Part shown: positions 1 to 12,170 of the stretch, piece after piece | How positions within the stretch are numbered: position 1 is the stretch's first letter | How the letters are laid out: each line of letters begins with the position of its first letter | DNA from: Dermacentor variabilis | Lineage: Eukaryota; Arthropoda; Arachnida; Ixodida; Ixodidae | NCBI RefSeq assembly: GCF_050947875.1 | Contig: NC_134573.1 | Location: 47,006,115 to 47,070,114, forward strand | Direction of reading: 5' to 3' | DNA length: 64,000 nucleotides | Translations under genes and position numbers: made by a program | The notes under the pieces: generated by a model | Told to the model about the DNA's origin: nothing | The model's database searches: none | Seen by the model: the letters and a program-made list of their open reading frames with translations, nothing else

Positions 1-2350
1 AGACCTCCTACCTTGGGGTTGGCCAGTTCATTTAGGTTGTTGAGCCCCTCTTCGAGCCCCTCTTCGAATCTCCTGTGTGCTGGAAGCCACGTTAGTGTAT
101 GTGGATGATCACTTTGCTTTTGAGAATACAGTGGGGCTCCTTGGCGATGGAGCTGATGGTCAATGCTCAGACGTCAGCTTGGGGGTCACTAAAAGCGTTT
201 GCACGTTTTCTGTCAAGTAACGCGATGGATATTGCAACTTGCTCAGCCGCCCTGAGGTGGCGCATTCGACCGAGGCTGCGTAGATGATTGTTCCCACGTG
301 GTCAACTCAGACGGCCGTATGTCTTCGTCTATCTCCGTAGCGGGCGGCGTCGACAAAACAGTTATCTTTAGGGTAGTCTTTGATTTTGCGAAGAAGGGCC
401 AAGGCTCTGGCTCATTTTCCGACGTTGCGCAGTGGGTGTACATTGAGCGGAATGGGAGAGACGGTGATTTCTTTCCTGGGGAGGCCGTGGCAGTAGCTCT
501 TGATCGTCATTGGTGGAATACCCATGTCAGTGAATAATTGCCGACCGGCCGTCGTTCCCGAGAGCCTGGCCATCTGCGCCTTCTCTCGGGCCTCTACAAT
601 CTTCTCTATGGAAATGTGCATACACAGCTGGAAGTGCCGCTCTGTGTGCGTATAGAGCGGGAGGGCTAGGGCGCTTTTGAAGCCTTTCCGAATTTAGGCA
701 TTCAGTTTAACTCGTTGTGATCTTTGCCAGTTTTGCATTGCTGCGAAAGTGGCAGAGCACGAAAGCATCAATGAGCCTGACCAGGTTGTCTTCCCACATG
801 CTATTACATACGGAGGCGACCCTTCTCATCAGGCCGATGACATTATACGTCTTGGTGAGCCGGAGGACCGTCTGGTTGTCGGAGCCAGACGGTTGCATGG
901 CTATGCCGAGGATGCGGATTGATTCAACCCTGGGAAGGGGGTCACCCGTCTTTGTGTGTAGCGATATGCTGCTCTCTGCTAGGAATTTCCAGCCCTTTTG
1001 CTTGGGACGCCCCGTGTTGGGCCTGTATAGAAGTAGCTCCGATTGGGTTGGTGAGCCTCTGACGCCCGTATCGTTTACGAAAGGTTCTGTGCAAACGATT
1101 GACTCCTGCAGGGTGGTATCTACCTGCCCGTCGCTGCCCCCGGTGTACCAGATTGTTATGTTGTCGGCATATAAACTCTCTTCGATGTTGTTAATCTTGG
1201 TCAGATTCCCGGACAGTCCGACCATCAAGATGCAGAATAATAGCGGAGATATGACGGGCTCATGTAGGGTGCCCCTGTGGCTCAGTTCGATTGCATCGAG
1301 TTCAATCTGCCGGCCTTGAGCAGGGCTCCTCGCCCTTCGAGGAAGGACCTCACGGAGCGGAAGGACGAGCCCATGTCGAGGTTTGAGGTGGCGCCGACAA
1401 TGAAAGAGTTTAGGATGTTGTTGAATGATTTTTCCAGATCAAGACCGAGGATGGTTCTCGTGTCCTGGCTGTTGAGTGGAGAGGCCGGGTCTCAAACCCA
1501 CGATGTTGTAGGCGAACCCTTCGTTGTTCTCGATGAATTCTGAAATGCTGTTGTATACGTCATGCTCTGCAACCTTCGCCACGCAGGACGTGAGAGATAT
1601 GGACCGCAGGTTGTCCAAGCTCGGGGGTTTGCCAGGTTTGGATATCACGCGGCTCCGGGACCGTGCCTTCTCCCCATACTCGAATAGATTTCGTCGGTGA
1701 GGAATTAGATTGACTCGTCCTCGAGGTTCCTAAGGGCCTTGTTTGTGATCCCGTCGGGACCTGGCGCGGACCTGCCGTTAAGGTCATGCAGAGCTCTTCT
1801 GACCTTTTCGATTCCGAACCGCTCGTGAAGGGTGGAGTTTTGCCTTCCGAGATACGCCGGGTACTCGACGTTGTCGCTCGTCTTTGTCGGTAGGTATTTC
1901 CTGATTATTCTGCCCTTGATCTCGTCTTCTGTTGAAGCTTTCGTGGCCTCGGGAAGCGCTTTTGCCATGTTACTTCGTTGGTTGGACCTGGTCTTGAGGT
2001 CGCCGAGGAGATGCTTGAGGAGGTTTCACTTGCCCCCCGTTCTCATCTTGCCGTCGATTGAGTTAAACAGATCGTCCCATTGTTGCATGGAGGGTGTCCG
2101 GCAGTGTTCTTCAATGTGGTTGTTGATGGCTGAAATCTTTTTTCTGACCCCGCGCTTAAGGCGCTGTCCCTTCCATCTGATGAGTGATTTCTTGGCTTCT
2201 AACAGGTGTGCGAGTCGGGTGTCCATTTTGTCCGTCTGCAATTCTTTCTGAATCGTTTTGATAGAATTCATGACATCCTGTCGGAGCGATTCAGCCCATT
2301 GCTCAAAGCTCTCTGGCTTCTCACCACGGAATTCGCGACCATGACTGGCA
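1..2350 (-). mobile_element. Non-LTR retrotransposon (LINE) remnant, reverse transcriptase and flanks
   Basis: Read on the minus strand, fragments of one LINE polyprotein follow in order from 2350 down to 1. They are an endonuclease-RT linker (about 2340-2026), the start of the RT (1968-1705, with an APGPDGI motif), an RT block around 1648-1439 (KPGKPPSLDNLRSISL), and the catalytic block at 1228-707. There the expected YADD reads YADN, so the active site is damaged. A post-RT segment at 621-412 follows. Reading frames shift and stop several times, so this is a pseudogene. The 3' end runs off the left edge and the 5' endonuclease is missing near 2350. The clade is not certain. The sequence resembles the I/CR1-like group that often carries RNase H. 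Plus-strand ORFs here, including a 200-codon one at 717-1319, are shadows. Confidence 0.8.
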
Positions 2351-4405
2351 CAATGGGAATCTACGCCAGCAGCTCCCTATTGATTAAAGGACGTAAACTG
2401 CATAACGCCGAAGCATCGAAAGGTGCTTAACGTTTTTCAAATAGCCCGAAAGAGAACTTCTCCTGCTAAACTGTTTGTAAAAGAGACAAAAAAAATCTTC
2501 TAGCTACCGTCAAACGCAATGCATTCAGTTTGAAACCTGTAAAGATGCTTCCCGGAGCGACTAATTTATTGTTCCCTAATTTTTTCGCCTAAGTTGCGAA
2601 GCTTCGAGTGACTTAGCTTATCGCCGATTTCATGTTCCAAAAGCCTTTGCGGTTGCACATATTTAGAATGGGTGAATGTAGATATTTCTTCAAGTCTCGT
2701 GTTTTGGTTGCGGTAACTTCCCAAAATTATTTAGATTGGTTGCCAGGAACCTTAAAAAATATTGCTACTTTTAAGCTATACGAAAACGGCAGCGCACAAA
2801 CTGCTGATGCATACCCCGCAAGCATGGCCTTTCATCCGAGTATGCTAGTAGTTGTTCAACTATGCGTATATGTTTACAAATTCTTTATGCTAACACTACT
2901 TCGTCATTCATACGTAAAGCGTGTCACGAGAATTTCACTGCACACGCGAAGCAGCATTCATCGCAGCCGGATCGAGCGCCACAAGATGAGACCTACCATA
3001 CTGTCTGCCCAACACACACATTCCGCTTAGCGGCAGCTCAGCATCCCGTTAAAATATGGTGCGCTTCCTTTGTTACGCACATCAACTACGACGCTAAAAT
3101 CAACAAGCGTGAGCGATCACTTGCCGTAAAACATTCCGTATAGTAGAAGTGAGAACAAGAGCGTGTTATCAAATCATTCAAATGAGAAACCAATACTATG
3201 CCCGAGTCGCCTGCGATACATGCAGCGGGCTCGCACTATCAAATGCGCTTGCCTAATCAAGAGCTATTGACGCAAAACATCTTTGCTAAAGCTTACCGTT
3301 CAGTGTAATTGACGTATGATGCCACAAAGTAGACACGCATACACAGACACCAACGTTCAGACAGACACTGCGCACAGCTACAAGCGTTTACGTGCCTGGC
3401 GCACTCGTTGAGAATTCAAATTGACAAGCACAGATGGCGCAGCGACGCGCATGCACAGAAGCTGCGCGCGCTCCGAGAAGTCTGTGCGCATTTTTCTTTT
3501 TTTGTCTCTTTCTCTCTCTGCGTCCCATGCGCGCTGGAGCGGGTTGCTTTTCGTTTTCATTTTTCATCATTTTTTCATGAAAGAAGGAAATGCGCTGACA
3601 TGTTGTATTACAAATGCTGTGGGCTATCGTATGAGACTGGAAGGCACACATGGATGAATGCGCTGTTTGTAAAAGCCGTAATAGGGCCCTTCAGGCGCTT
3701 GCATTATCGCCAGCGACGATGAGTAATACAGCGCATTTGTAGCATATCGTCCAGCGTACCGCCAAATGTGATGCCCGCACATATGTTAGTGCAAATTTTC
3801 GGTTCCGATGATAGCTCAAAGCAATCAGTACAGCAATGAGGTACTCATACGCGTGACCGCGCAGGCAAACCGCCTGCGAAATACTGGGTGGGCGCAAAGA
3901 ATTTGGCACATATTTCAAGTTATTCAGACAGTCTTATGAGTTTATAGCGCAGGATATCAGTCAACAAAAAACCGCCTGATGTTATTGATGCAGCCGAGAT
4001 ATGAAGGCAATGTGAAAAGTATCTGAGAATCGGACGGCAAACAACGCGCACGTCACATGCGCGACATCGGTTCATCGCACACTCACAAAATCTGCGTTGT
4101 GAGCTCCAAAGATTACGAGTCTCTGTGCTGTTAGCTTGATGCCGGTTTGGAATCCACTTGTAGCCAAAGTTGGCGTTCATAACATCTATTATCACAATTG
4201 GATCGGCGTTTTGCTTTCTTTATTCTACTGCCGCAAAAGTCATGCTATGACAACTGTGAAGACTGTCTTGGGATTGCCGAGAGCGGCTACGTAGATCATA
4301 TCATGTGGTGAACAACTGCGGAGATATACGCTATGTGTATACTAACGTCTGCAAATAGGCTCTGCAGCAATCTATGATTGATTGCTATGAGTGCTATTGA
4401 GTGCT
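2351..4405. other. Gene-free stretch
   Basis: No ORF here resembles a known family. Short overlapping ORFs on both strands around 3380-3720 cover a pyrimidine-rich run and look like chance. I see no TIRs, LTRs or tRNA-like boxes. Confidence 0.4.
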
Positions 4406-4591
4406 ATGATTCGACATTGTTGCGTTGTGGACTGTGAGCGGAGCGAGTGGCAATATGTCAAGCTCCGACATCGTGTTCCTCTGCAAGCGAGTAGACGAGC
4501 GGGCTGGCTGCAGCGCATCGGACTACCGCTATCCGATCGGCGCCAGGATTTGCGCGACTGCGGCCGTCACTTTACACCGGGAGATTACTAA
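4406..4591 (+). CDS. THAP-type zinc finger, short fragment or exon
   Basis: This ORF encodes 61 residues from an ATG at 4406. The zinc pattern is visible as C5-x4-C10-x41-C52-x2-H55, with a central Trp (W34) and a proline in VP at 24-25. The motif before the stop, CGRHFTPGDY, matches the end of the first half of a THAP domain (C2CH DNA-binding finger). THAP domains occur in cellular regulators and in P-element transposases. The usual domain is about 80-90 residues, so the C-terminal portion is missing and the ORF stops right after GDY. It could be a first exon, a decayed gene, or a transposase fragment. No partner exon was recognised downstream. The start was chosen because the Cys residues follow at once. 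An upstream in-frame GTG at 4391 is less likely. Confidence 0.6.
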   Translation: MIRHCCVVDCERSEWQYVKLRHRVPLQASRRAGWLQRIGLPLSDRRQDLRDCGRHFTPGDY

Positions 4592-6474
4592 CGCAATAGC
4601 GTTTCGCGAGTCTGGTATTAGAGTAAACGCAAGCGCAAGCAGACAGGGGCTGGCCATGTCCCCTTGCGTGTCGTTCCAGGGAATGAATAGAAGCGCAAAT
4701 GTGACTGGTCTGCATGGTGCAGCCACCTGGTGGCATAGAGCTCAACCACACACAGTAGCCGTAACAAAATGTATTCTTCTTTGCTGCTGGCGTAAATTTT
4801 TCGCAGGAATGTAATCGTTAGCACGTTGTTTTTGTAAATGTTTAGAAGGATTTACATTTGGTTAGAACAATATTAGTTCTTTTTTTGGCTGGTTAAGCTC
4901 TGCGCCAACGGGTGGCTGGACCGTGGAGACCGATCAGGCAGCTCACGTACGTCTACGCTGAAGTTACTTCATCAGCTTGAGTTTATACATCCACTGTTCC
5001 GTGGAAACGTTCAGCTAGAGTGTGATTACCGCAATACCAGACGCGTTCTGCGCTACGACAAAATGCTCGCAACGCACGCTGCTTCGATAGCTCTCGCTTG
5101 ACGACGACGGCCAAGCAGCTAGCGGAGAGGTTTCGCGCGGCTAGGGGCGGCCTCCAAAACAAACGGAAGTGGACGAGGTGACGTCGCATCGTGACGCAGA
5201 ACTAGTGAAGGCTTAGCTTAGCCCCGATCGCTCGGCGAACGAGTTGAGGAGGAAAAGCATTGCTGGGAGGAGAGTAACTTGTAATCGCTTGTAGCTCCAT
5301 TATTACGTAACGCTTCACTTAAATTGTGGTGCGATTGTTTTACTTAAGGTGCCTACAAAATTTGTCCGAACCGTTTCAGGGGCCTTTCACAGGAAACTTT
5401 AGCTCGGCTGCTCCTATCTAAATAAATGTGGAAGGAGAATTTGTTTTTCTCGGCAACCACTGCACCAAATTTGACGATGTTTGTTACATTTAAGAAAACC
5501 TTGAATTCTAGTGACTGCTGGTTTCGAGTTTTTCATTTAGGATGTCAATTTTTTACTAAAAATTCGCCAATATTGCAAAGTTTCAGAAAACGATAGAATC
5601 AAGCTTAAAGCTCTGTAACTCAAGAGTCAATAATGGTATCACACTTCTGTGAATTTCAACTAATAGCACATCTACAGCGGACAAAATTGATATGTTACAC
5701 ATGAATCTAAAAAAATTGTATTATGGAAATACGGCTTTTGCAGAACTCTTGTACACATCGTAAGCAATTCACGTAAGATACAAATTGACATACCAAATTT
5801 GTCCGATTTGACTGTTATAATAGATGCCTTTGGGAGAAGCGCGATATCTGTTCTTGATGCAGAGCTATCAGATTGTAAACGTCGTGCTGCTATTCTTTTC
5901 GAACTTTCGAATTTTTGGAAATATTCTACACAACATTCAGGCCCTAACTCGAAATTCCGCTTTCAACAGACAGTAGAATTTAACTTTCTCTCTCAAATGC
6001 AACAAATTTCATTAAAAACAATCTAGAGGTTATCTCAGAAAAGCGTTTTTCTGTTTTACATGTATTTGAACAGGCCGCGTTGGAGTTGGGCCCGAGCTAA
6101 ACATTCCTCTTAAATAATTTGTCGAGGGATAAAATACGTGAATAATAATTGCATTGCCATTGCCAATGGTGCTGAAAACGAACTCTAGAATGCTACGCAG
6201 TGTCAAAACAAGTAGAATATGTCATTTTTCATAAAATAATATACTCGTGCATGCCAAAAATTATGCCCAAAATAACTTATATCAATGCTTCGATTTTTTT
6301 GTCTATTTAATAAGTAAAGAAAATATCACACGAACTTTTGAACTATATCAGTTCGAAACCAGCAAGCAGTGCATGCCGCTGATATGAAAAATGTAAAGGC
6401 TATGAAATGAACAAGTTGAGGACAAACATGTTAATGAAACTTTGTCATTCAAGAGCAGCGTTTGCATTGATGTA
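4592..6474. other. Gene-free, AT-rich, repeat-like stretch
   Basis: No coding signal is supported. From about 5220 the sequence turns AT-rich with only short broken ORFs and has the look of a decayed non-autonomous repeat, but I could not find terminal repeats. Confidence 0.35.
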
Positions 6475-6925
6475 CAGTCGCGATCAATTTGAATATGATC
6501 GCTCGAGCGGCGACCGAAACTAGGCGCAGCGCCACGTTACGTCATCGCCGTCAGTGGAGAGGGAAACATCATATAGCTCCCCTCTCTCTCTTTTGCTGTT
6601 CCATGAGCAGCTGTCACTCTCGTCACCTTTTATACGAGATAACCTGCGCATTCATTTCGAATGCCTCATTAGCTTTTGCACAGAGGCGTCATTGTTAGCC
6701 AAGATATGCATGAGACAGCGACGCACACACATCATTGCCATGAAAAGGAAAAAACACAAAAACGTGGCGAGTTAGTCTTGGGGGTGATGATTGCAGCCTG
6801 GAAAAGCATACAAGGGGAAGAAGGCAGCGAATTTTTATCTTCGCAGTTCCGAAATCGGCCGCTATGCTGCTTGGAAGGCCCGCCGGTCGATGCTCGCGCG
6901 ATCACCTTCAATTTGATCGCGACTG
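6475..6925. mobile_element. MITE with Tc1/mariner-type ends
   Basis: The left end at 6475 begins CAGTCGCGATCAA. The right end at 6925 is its inverted copy, and the similarity of the two ends continues for about 40 bp with a few mismatches. A TA dinucleotide flanks each side (6473-6474 and 6926-6927), as expected for Tc1/mariner target sites. The 451-bp interior has no transposase. This is a non-autonomous element. Confidence 0.75.
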
Positions 6926-7082
6926 TACGTATGCAACGGCCAGTGCAAAATATCAATGACGCTAGCATTCGTTCCGATGTTTTACGCAGAAGCAGCTGTC
7001 ACCGGTCGTGTATCGTGACTAATTGCACCGAAACTATAGTCGCCACAAAGAGCACGTATAAAAACAGGAGTTCTGCAAAATA

Positions 7083-8370
7083 AGTGAGGGCGAGTCAAAT
7101 GAAAGTGAGCCAAGGCGAATATATGACAAACAGGGTACTTTATTTAAAAGTAGCCTCCATGAGAATTTAGACATTTGTCCCATTGGCTAGCGAGTCACGT
7201 GATTCCGGTCTCATAAAATTCCTTGGGTTGCTGCTTTAAAAAGGCTGCAACTGCCTCTTTCACGTCATTGTCCGACACGAATCTGAATCCCTTGAGCTGT
7301 TTTTTTCGGTTGCCCCAAAATGTGGAAGTAACAAGGCGACAGGTCTGAGCTGTATGGCGAATGTTGCAGCGTTTCCCACTAGAAATTTTCCAGTTTTGCA
7401 TTAAACACATCAGCGATGTGGGGACGGGCATTCTTCTGGAACAAGATGACCCCATTCGTCAATTTTCCATGTCGTTTGTTCTTGATTGCAACACGCAGCC
7501 GTTCCGGCGTTTCACAGTATTGGAAACAATTGATAATCTCTCAAGATTTAGCAAATTCTATCCGTAAAGGTCCCTGACGATCGAAAAAAAAATCAACGCC
7601 ACCTTTCCGGCAGAAATGACGGTTTTTGCTTTCTTTGGTCGTGATGAATTCGAATGTTTCCTCAGTAAGCTTAGCCGTCGTGTCTCAGGCTCGTAATAGT
7701 GGCACCATGGTTCGTCCCTGATAACAATTGCAGACAAGTCGTCACCCTCTTTGTGATACCGGATCAGATGAGTCAAGGCAGCACCGAGCTTCTCCGTTTT
7801 GTGGTGGTGGTTCAAAATCTTGGGCATCCATTGCGCACACAAAAGCCACTAACAGAGATGTTCATGAATTAAGGCCTGAACCGAACCATGATTGTTGTTC
7901 ACACGCTCTGCCAGTTCATCGATGCTTATCCTCCGTTATTGTCTGATTAGCTTATCAACATTTGCAATTTTCTTAAGGGTGATTTCACGATGGAATTTAG
8001 TCCCGTTTTAAATCGTCTTTGCAATTTTCACGTCCTTCTTTGAACCGTGTGCTCCAAAGCTTCACAGTGGCCAATGAAATGCGATGCTGAACTTACACGG
8101 AAGCCACACGGCGTCTAATTTCTTTTGGGAAATACCTTCCGCAGTCAAAAACTTCACGGCACCACGCTGTTCAACTTTTGGAGTTTCCATTATGTCACGC
8201 AACCATGTTGAACCCAGTGTGTGAGAGCATTACAGAACCGTTATCGTCACACCTGCGTGTCACTTTTGTAAATGAGACATCCCTCTCTTCTACGCACATA
8301 CCTTGCAGATAATGAACCGAACTATTTTTGCGCGGGGTGGGTAGGCTCGTTTTCATTTGACTCGCCCTGG
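7083..8370 (-). mobile_element. Mariner-type DNA transposon, inactive copy
   Basis: Inverted ends sharing AGGGCGAGTCAAATGAAA (left near 7087, right near 8367) bound about 1.29 kb, with TA on each side (7081-7082 and 8371-8372). The size and ends are typical of a full-length mariner. The transposase is on the minus strand. Confidence 0.85.
7144..8190 (-). pseudogene. Mariner transposase pseudogene
   Basis: Translation starts at an ATG at 8190 (METPKVEQRGAVKFLTAEG) and can be followed to a stop at 7144-7146 (ending SHGGYF), about the 345 residues usual for mariner transposases. The N-terminal helix-turn-helix region (about 8190-7850) has several stops. The catalytic region includes DEPWCHYYEPETRR (about 7730-7680), which keeps the first Asp of the block. 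The third-aspartate motif reads QKNARPH, where HDNARPH is expected, so the Asp is replaced by Lys. There are frameshifts near 7560 and 7840. The transposase would have cut and pasted the element at TA sites. This copy is dead. Confidence 0.85.
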
Positions 8371-8372
8371 TA

Positions 8373-10016
8373 CATTAAAAATGATACAATTGGATACATA
8401 AACGCGAACATAGAGCTCGATAACGGGTAAAAAAATGTCACTGGAAAAAAAGTTTACTGCACGTATACGCGAAACCTCGCAACAAGATACTTAAATATAC
8501 GTATAAGTCTCCAATAAATCTACGTATCTAAAAAAAAAGTCACGGTATATAGTGCTTCAAACAAGGCAAATAAACATGTTGCGCAATCACAGATTCACAG
8601 GATCCTAGATACCGCCTCCATTCCATCCGCTCCCCCCGATGTATCGACCGCGACGGAAGACGGCTAGCTTGCTCTCCGCCTTCCTCCTTTGCGCACACAA
8701 GACAGTCACCATCGTCGGCTCGCCTATTCCAGCTCTCCTCCCCTTGCGCTGTCACTCGCACATGCAGCATGCGGCGCTGGGTAACATTGTTATCGCTCTT
8801 GGTCTTTATACGAAACATGAGGGCGACGATGACGGCAGGAAAGCGCCTGGAGTATCCATATAATTGCTATCGCAATAATATAATAAGAGTATCCGGCGAT
8901 TGAAGCATCCCATAACCCATTGCTTTGCGTGAAGGAAGAAGTAACAAAATCGAACTATCACCATGCGACAATTCGCTGCGTCGCAACAAATCTTTTTTCC
9001 CCCCTTTTGTGGGGCGGATGCACCGAAATGTAAATACGCAAAGGAAAATATGTTGGCCACAATCGAATGCCTATATTGCGCACGTAATGTGGCTACCGAA
9101 AAAATATCGAAAAAAACGTGAGACGCTTGGTCCACCAAGAACCATACGCATACCGCTCGGTATCCTACACCGGCGAGACAAGACTTTCTGGAGAGGTTGC
9201 GCTCAAGCGAACGTGGTGCAATCCGTTGAGTCCCCACAGTGATGGCGGCGACTGACCATTGTTTCTTTTTCTCGCATGTTAGCCAGAAAGCGTCCAAAAC
9301 TCTGCCAGGCGAAAATGCTCTCGGCCAGAGAAAACCGAACGCGCACCGAAGTGCGCCGCGCGGTGGTCCAGGCAACACGAGAAAAGCGTATGCGCTCTGG
9401 CTGCCTCTGGCAGCCCGCGGGTAGGGTAGCGAGAACAAAAAAATTGAAGACGCTCAATGTTTCCTCGCGAATAAAAGTCAAAGTAGAAAAAATAAATAGG
9501 AACGTAGTTACCTTGGCTGGCTTTAGTGTCTTGACATGGATGTTCGGCGTAGGTGAAAAAAAAAATCATACTTTTTCATGACATGCCGGCACAAATGAAC
9601 CACCACAACACTTCGTCTCATCGGAACTCGCGGCGTGCTTTGTCAACTTGTCTAATAGTGTGTTGATTTGGCTTGTCTCATTGTATGTTCCGATGTAATA
9701 CTTTAGAATAGTCAATGCACCTTTGGCGTCAAATGTTTATAACATTAAACCCACAAAGTTCCAAAATTGAAAATCTAAAGCACGACTTTCGAAATGTCAA
9801 CGCATCTTTCACATCAAAAGTTTGAGACTTACAGCCATAAAGTTTCGGAATTTGTATCCATGTGCTCTGTAGATTCCGCGGCCTCCGCAAGATGACACGG
9901 CGAGCTCGTTTGTCATCAAAGCGCCCTTGAAACTTAGTGCTCGTATGGGGCTAATTGGCGTTATGTGACTCCCGGTACATGCGCGTTGCTGCGAAATCCA
10001 GCCCGAGTTCTCAATG
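8373..10016. other. Gene-free stretch
   Basis: The long minus-strand ORF at 9438-8806 (210 codons) has no recognisable domain and overlaps equally long ORFs in other frames, so I treat it as chance. A short palindrome near 8860-8880 (ATTGCTATCGCAATAA) may be the end of a small MITE. Nothing else was recognised. Confidence 0.35.
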
Positions 10017-11007
10017 TTCGCAATGAAATTTTACTGGCCTAAGATGCGGAAGGATATCGAACGGTACGTCGCCAGCTGCTCTCAATGCCAGCGCTACAAG
10101 CGTCCGTCACAAGCGCCACACGGCCTGCTTCAACCAGTTCCTCTTCTAGCGTCCCCTTTGAGCAAGTTGGCATAGATCTTCTGGGCCCTTTCCCGCGATC
10201 CTCCAAGGGCAATCGTTGGGTTATAGTTTGCATTGATCACCTTACCCGCTATTGTGAGACCGCCGCATTGCCATCGGCCACAGCTACAGAAGTTTCTATC
10301 TTCTTTTGGCTCACGTAACACTCCCACATGGACTTCCTCGCTGAGTAATCAGCGATTGTGGGCGACAGTTTACCGTGGACGTGGTTGAAGAAACCCTTCG
10401 TCTGTGTTCACGTAGCTTCCGCCATTCTACGCCCTACCATTCACAAACTAATGGTCTGGTCGAGCACACAAACAGAACGCTTGCCAACATGCTGTCCATG
10501 TACGTCGACTCAGCACACAAGAATTGAGACAGTATCTTGCCTTTCATTACCTATGCCTTCAATACCGCGAGACACGAGACCACTGGTTACTCACCATTTT
10601 TTCTTCTTTATGCTTGTCCGCTGCGCTACACCCTCGACACCATATTTCCCTACTACGCTCATGACAGCGAATCAGTTCACGAGATGCCCTGTCGAGCAGA
10701 AGAAGCGTGACGCCTCGCCAGGCTACGCACCTTGGAATCGCAGGACCGGTCCAAGATACGCCATGACGGGCGTCACCGCCACGTTTACTTCGATCCTGGT
10801 GACCTTTTGTGGCTCTGGACGCCATTGGGGAAGCGCGGCTTGTGCCAGAAGTTTCTCACCCACTACGTCGGCCCTTACGTTATTCTGGAGCGCCTCAGCA
10901 AAGTGAACTACCGCATTGCGCGTCTCACGAGCAGTGGACGACGCTCGGCCAAGGCTGAAGCGACACACGTCGCGCGTCTGACGCGTTACAACCCACGAGA
11001 TGCCTGA
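10017..11007 (+). pseudogene. Ty3/gypsy integrase pseudogene
   Basis: The segment begins after the zinc finger, with SCSQCQRYKRP-like residues in a shifted frame near 10030-10115. The first catalytic Asp lies in VGIDLLGPFP (about 10165-10195). The second is in a broken stretch near 10345 (SDCGRQF), reached by a frameshift after 10310. The catalytic Glu is present in QTNGLVEHTNRTL (about 10450-10490). The C-terminal module (10732-11007) reads PGDLLWLWTPLGKRG and HYVGPYVILERLSKVNYR, typical of gypsy integrase tails, and ends at a stop at 11005-11007. An in-frame stop near 10527 and at least two frameshifts make it inactive. Confidence 0.8.
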
Positions 11008-11041
11008 CTCGCCCAGCGGGCTTCGTCTGCCAGCGGGGAAA

Positions 11042-11198
11042 TGTCACTAGCTCTGTCATGAACCACGGCAGCCGCGCAGACGACCAGAGGGAAAAAATAG
11101 AAGAACGACGTTAGCCAAGCTGCCGTGGGACCGTTCTCCAAAACCACACGTCTCAACCAGATTCATGTGGTCCTGCATTAAACACCTCGTGTGTTACA
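11042..11198 (+). repeat. Probable 3' LTR of the gypsy fragment
   Basis: A purine run (AGCGGGGAAA) ends at 11041 and is followed by TGTCACTAGC. The candidate LTR runs 157 bp to GTGTTACA at 11198, so it has TGT...ACA ends. The length matches the LTRs of the nearby complete element. There is no second copy in the window to confirm the boundaries. Confidence 0.5.
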
Positions 11199-11274
11199 AT
11201 ATTTTAGAGCATGAAAGAGACATTTTAGACAAAATCCAGAATGAATTCCGGCGCCTGGGGTTGGTTTTGTCGGC

Positions 11275-11496
<222 letters not shown>

Positions 11497-11672
11497 TGAA
11501 TGTGTGCGTGTGGGTGACATTTCCCCGCTGCCAGACGAAGGCCGCCGGGCGCGTCAGGTATCTCGTGGGTTATAACGCCTTAGACGCGCGACGTGTGTCA
11601 CTTGAATACCGCCATATCCACACACACACACAGGCAGCGATATATATGGAATTGACAAGAGGAAATATACAC

Positions 11673-12150
11673 CTTATCGACTCTCGTCTATAGACAATCT
11701 AAAGACAAAGAATGAACAACAATAAATACAGGCTGTACCGACTTTTTTTGCCTATATATGGTAGGCTATTGAGGGGAAGTAGACAAAAAAGAAACAAACA
11801 CCTTATCGACTTTTTTCTATAGACCGTCTGTAGACTGCAAGTAGACAAAAGAAATAGAAATCTTATCGACTTTCGTTCATAAAAAGTCTATAGACAAACA
11901 CTAGACAAAAATAGACTGTATCGACTTTCGTCTATAGGTGTCTGTTGTGGGGAAGTAGACAAAAAAGAAAGTAACATCTTATCAACTTTTTTCTATAGAC
12001 CGTCTATAGACTGCGAACAGACAAAAAGAAATAGAAACTTTATCCACTTTCGTCTGTAGACAATCTATAGAATTTGTTTCAACAAAAGTCCAAATCTATA
12101 GAAAGGCAAGGTCGTCTATAAAAGGTCTATAGACTTTCTATAGACAGTCT
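11673..12150. repeat. Minisatellite of about 60-bp units rich in TCTATAGA palindromes
   Basis: A unit starting CTTATCGACTTTCGTCTATAG recurs at about 11673, 11733, 11802, 11862, 11916, 11978 and 12038, spaced 54-69 bp. A longer period of about 178 bp is also visible: GGGGAAGTAGAC recurs near 11773 and 11951. The palindrome TCTATAGA and the half-site GTAGAC occur many times. Units are diverged, so the array is old. No coding role is seen. Confidence 0.8.
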
Positions 12151-12170
12151 AAAGTAATTTTTGTAGGGGT

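Larger units (their letters stand above)
10017..11198 (+). mobile_element. Ty3/gypsy retrotransposon, 3' fragment
   Basis: Only the integrase end of pol and a 3' LTR remain. No upstream gag, protease, RT or 5' LTR is found before 10017. The element is therefore 5'-truncated. It is related to, but distinct from, the complete element at 14.9-20.16 kb. Confidence 0.8.

Noticed and set aside
717..1319. 200-codon plus-strand ORF
   Set aside because: It is the shadow of the minus-strand LINE reverse transcriptase.
8806..9438. 210-codon minus-strand ORF
   Set aside because: No domain, no plausible start context, and equally long overlapping ORFs on both strands.
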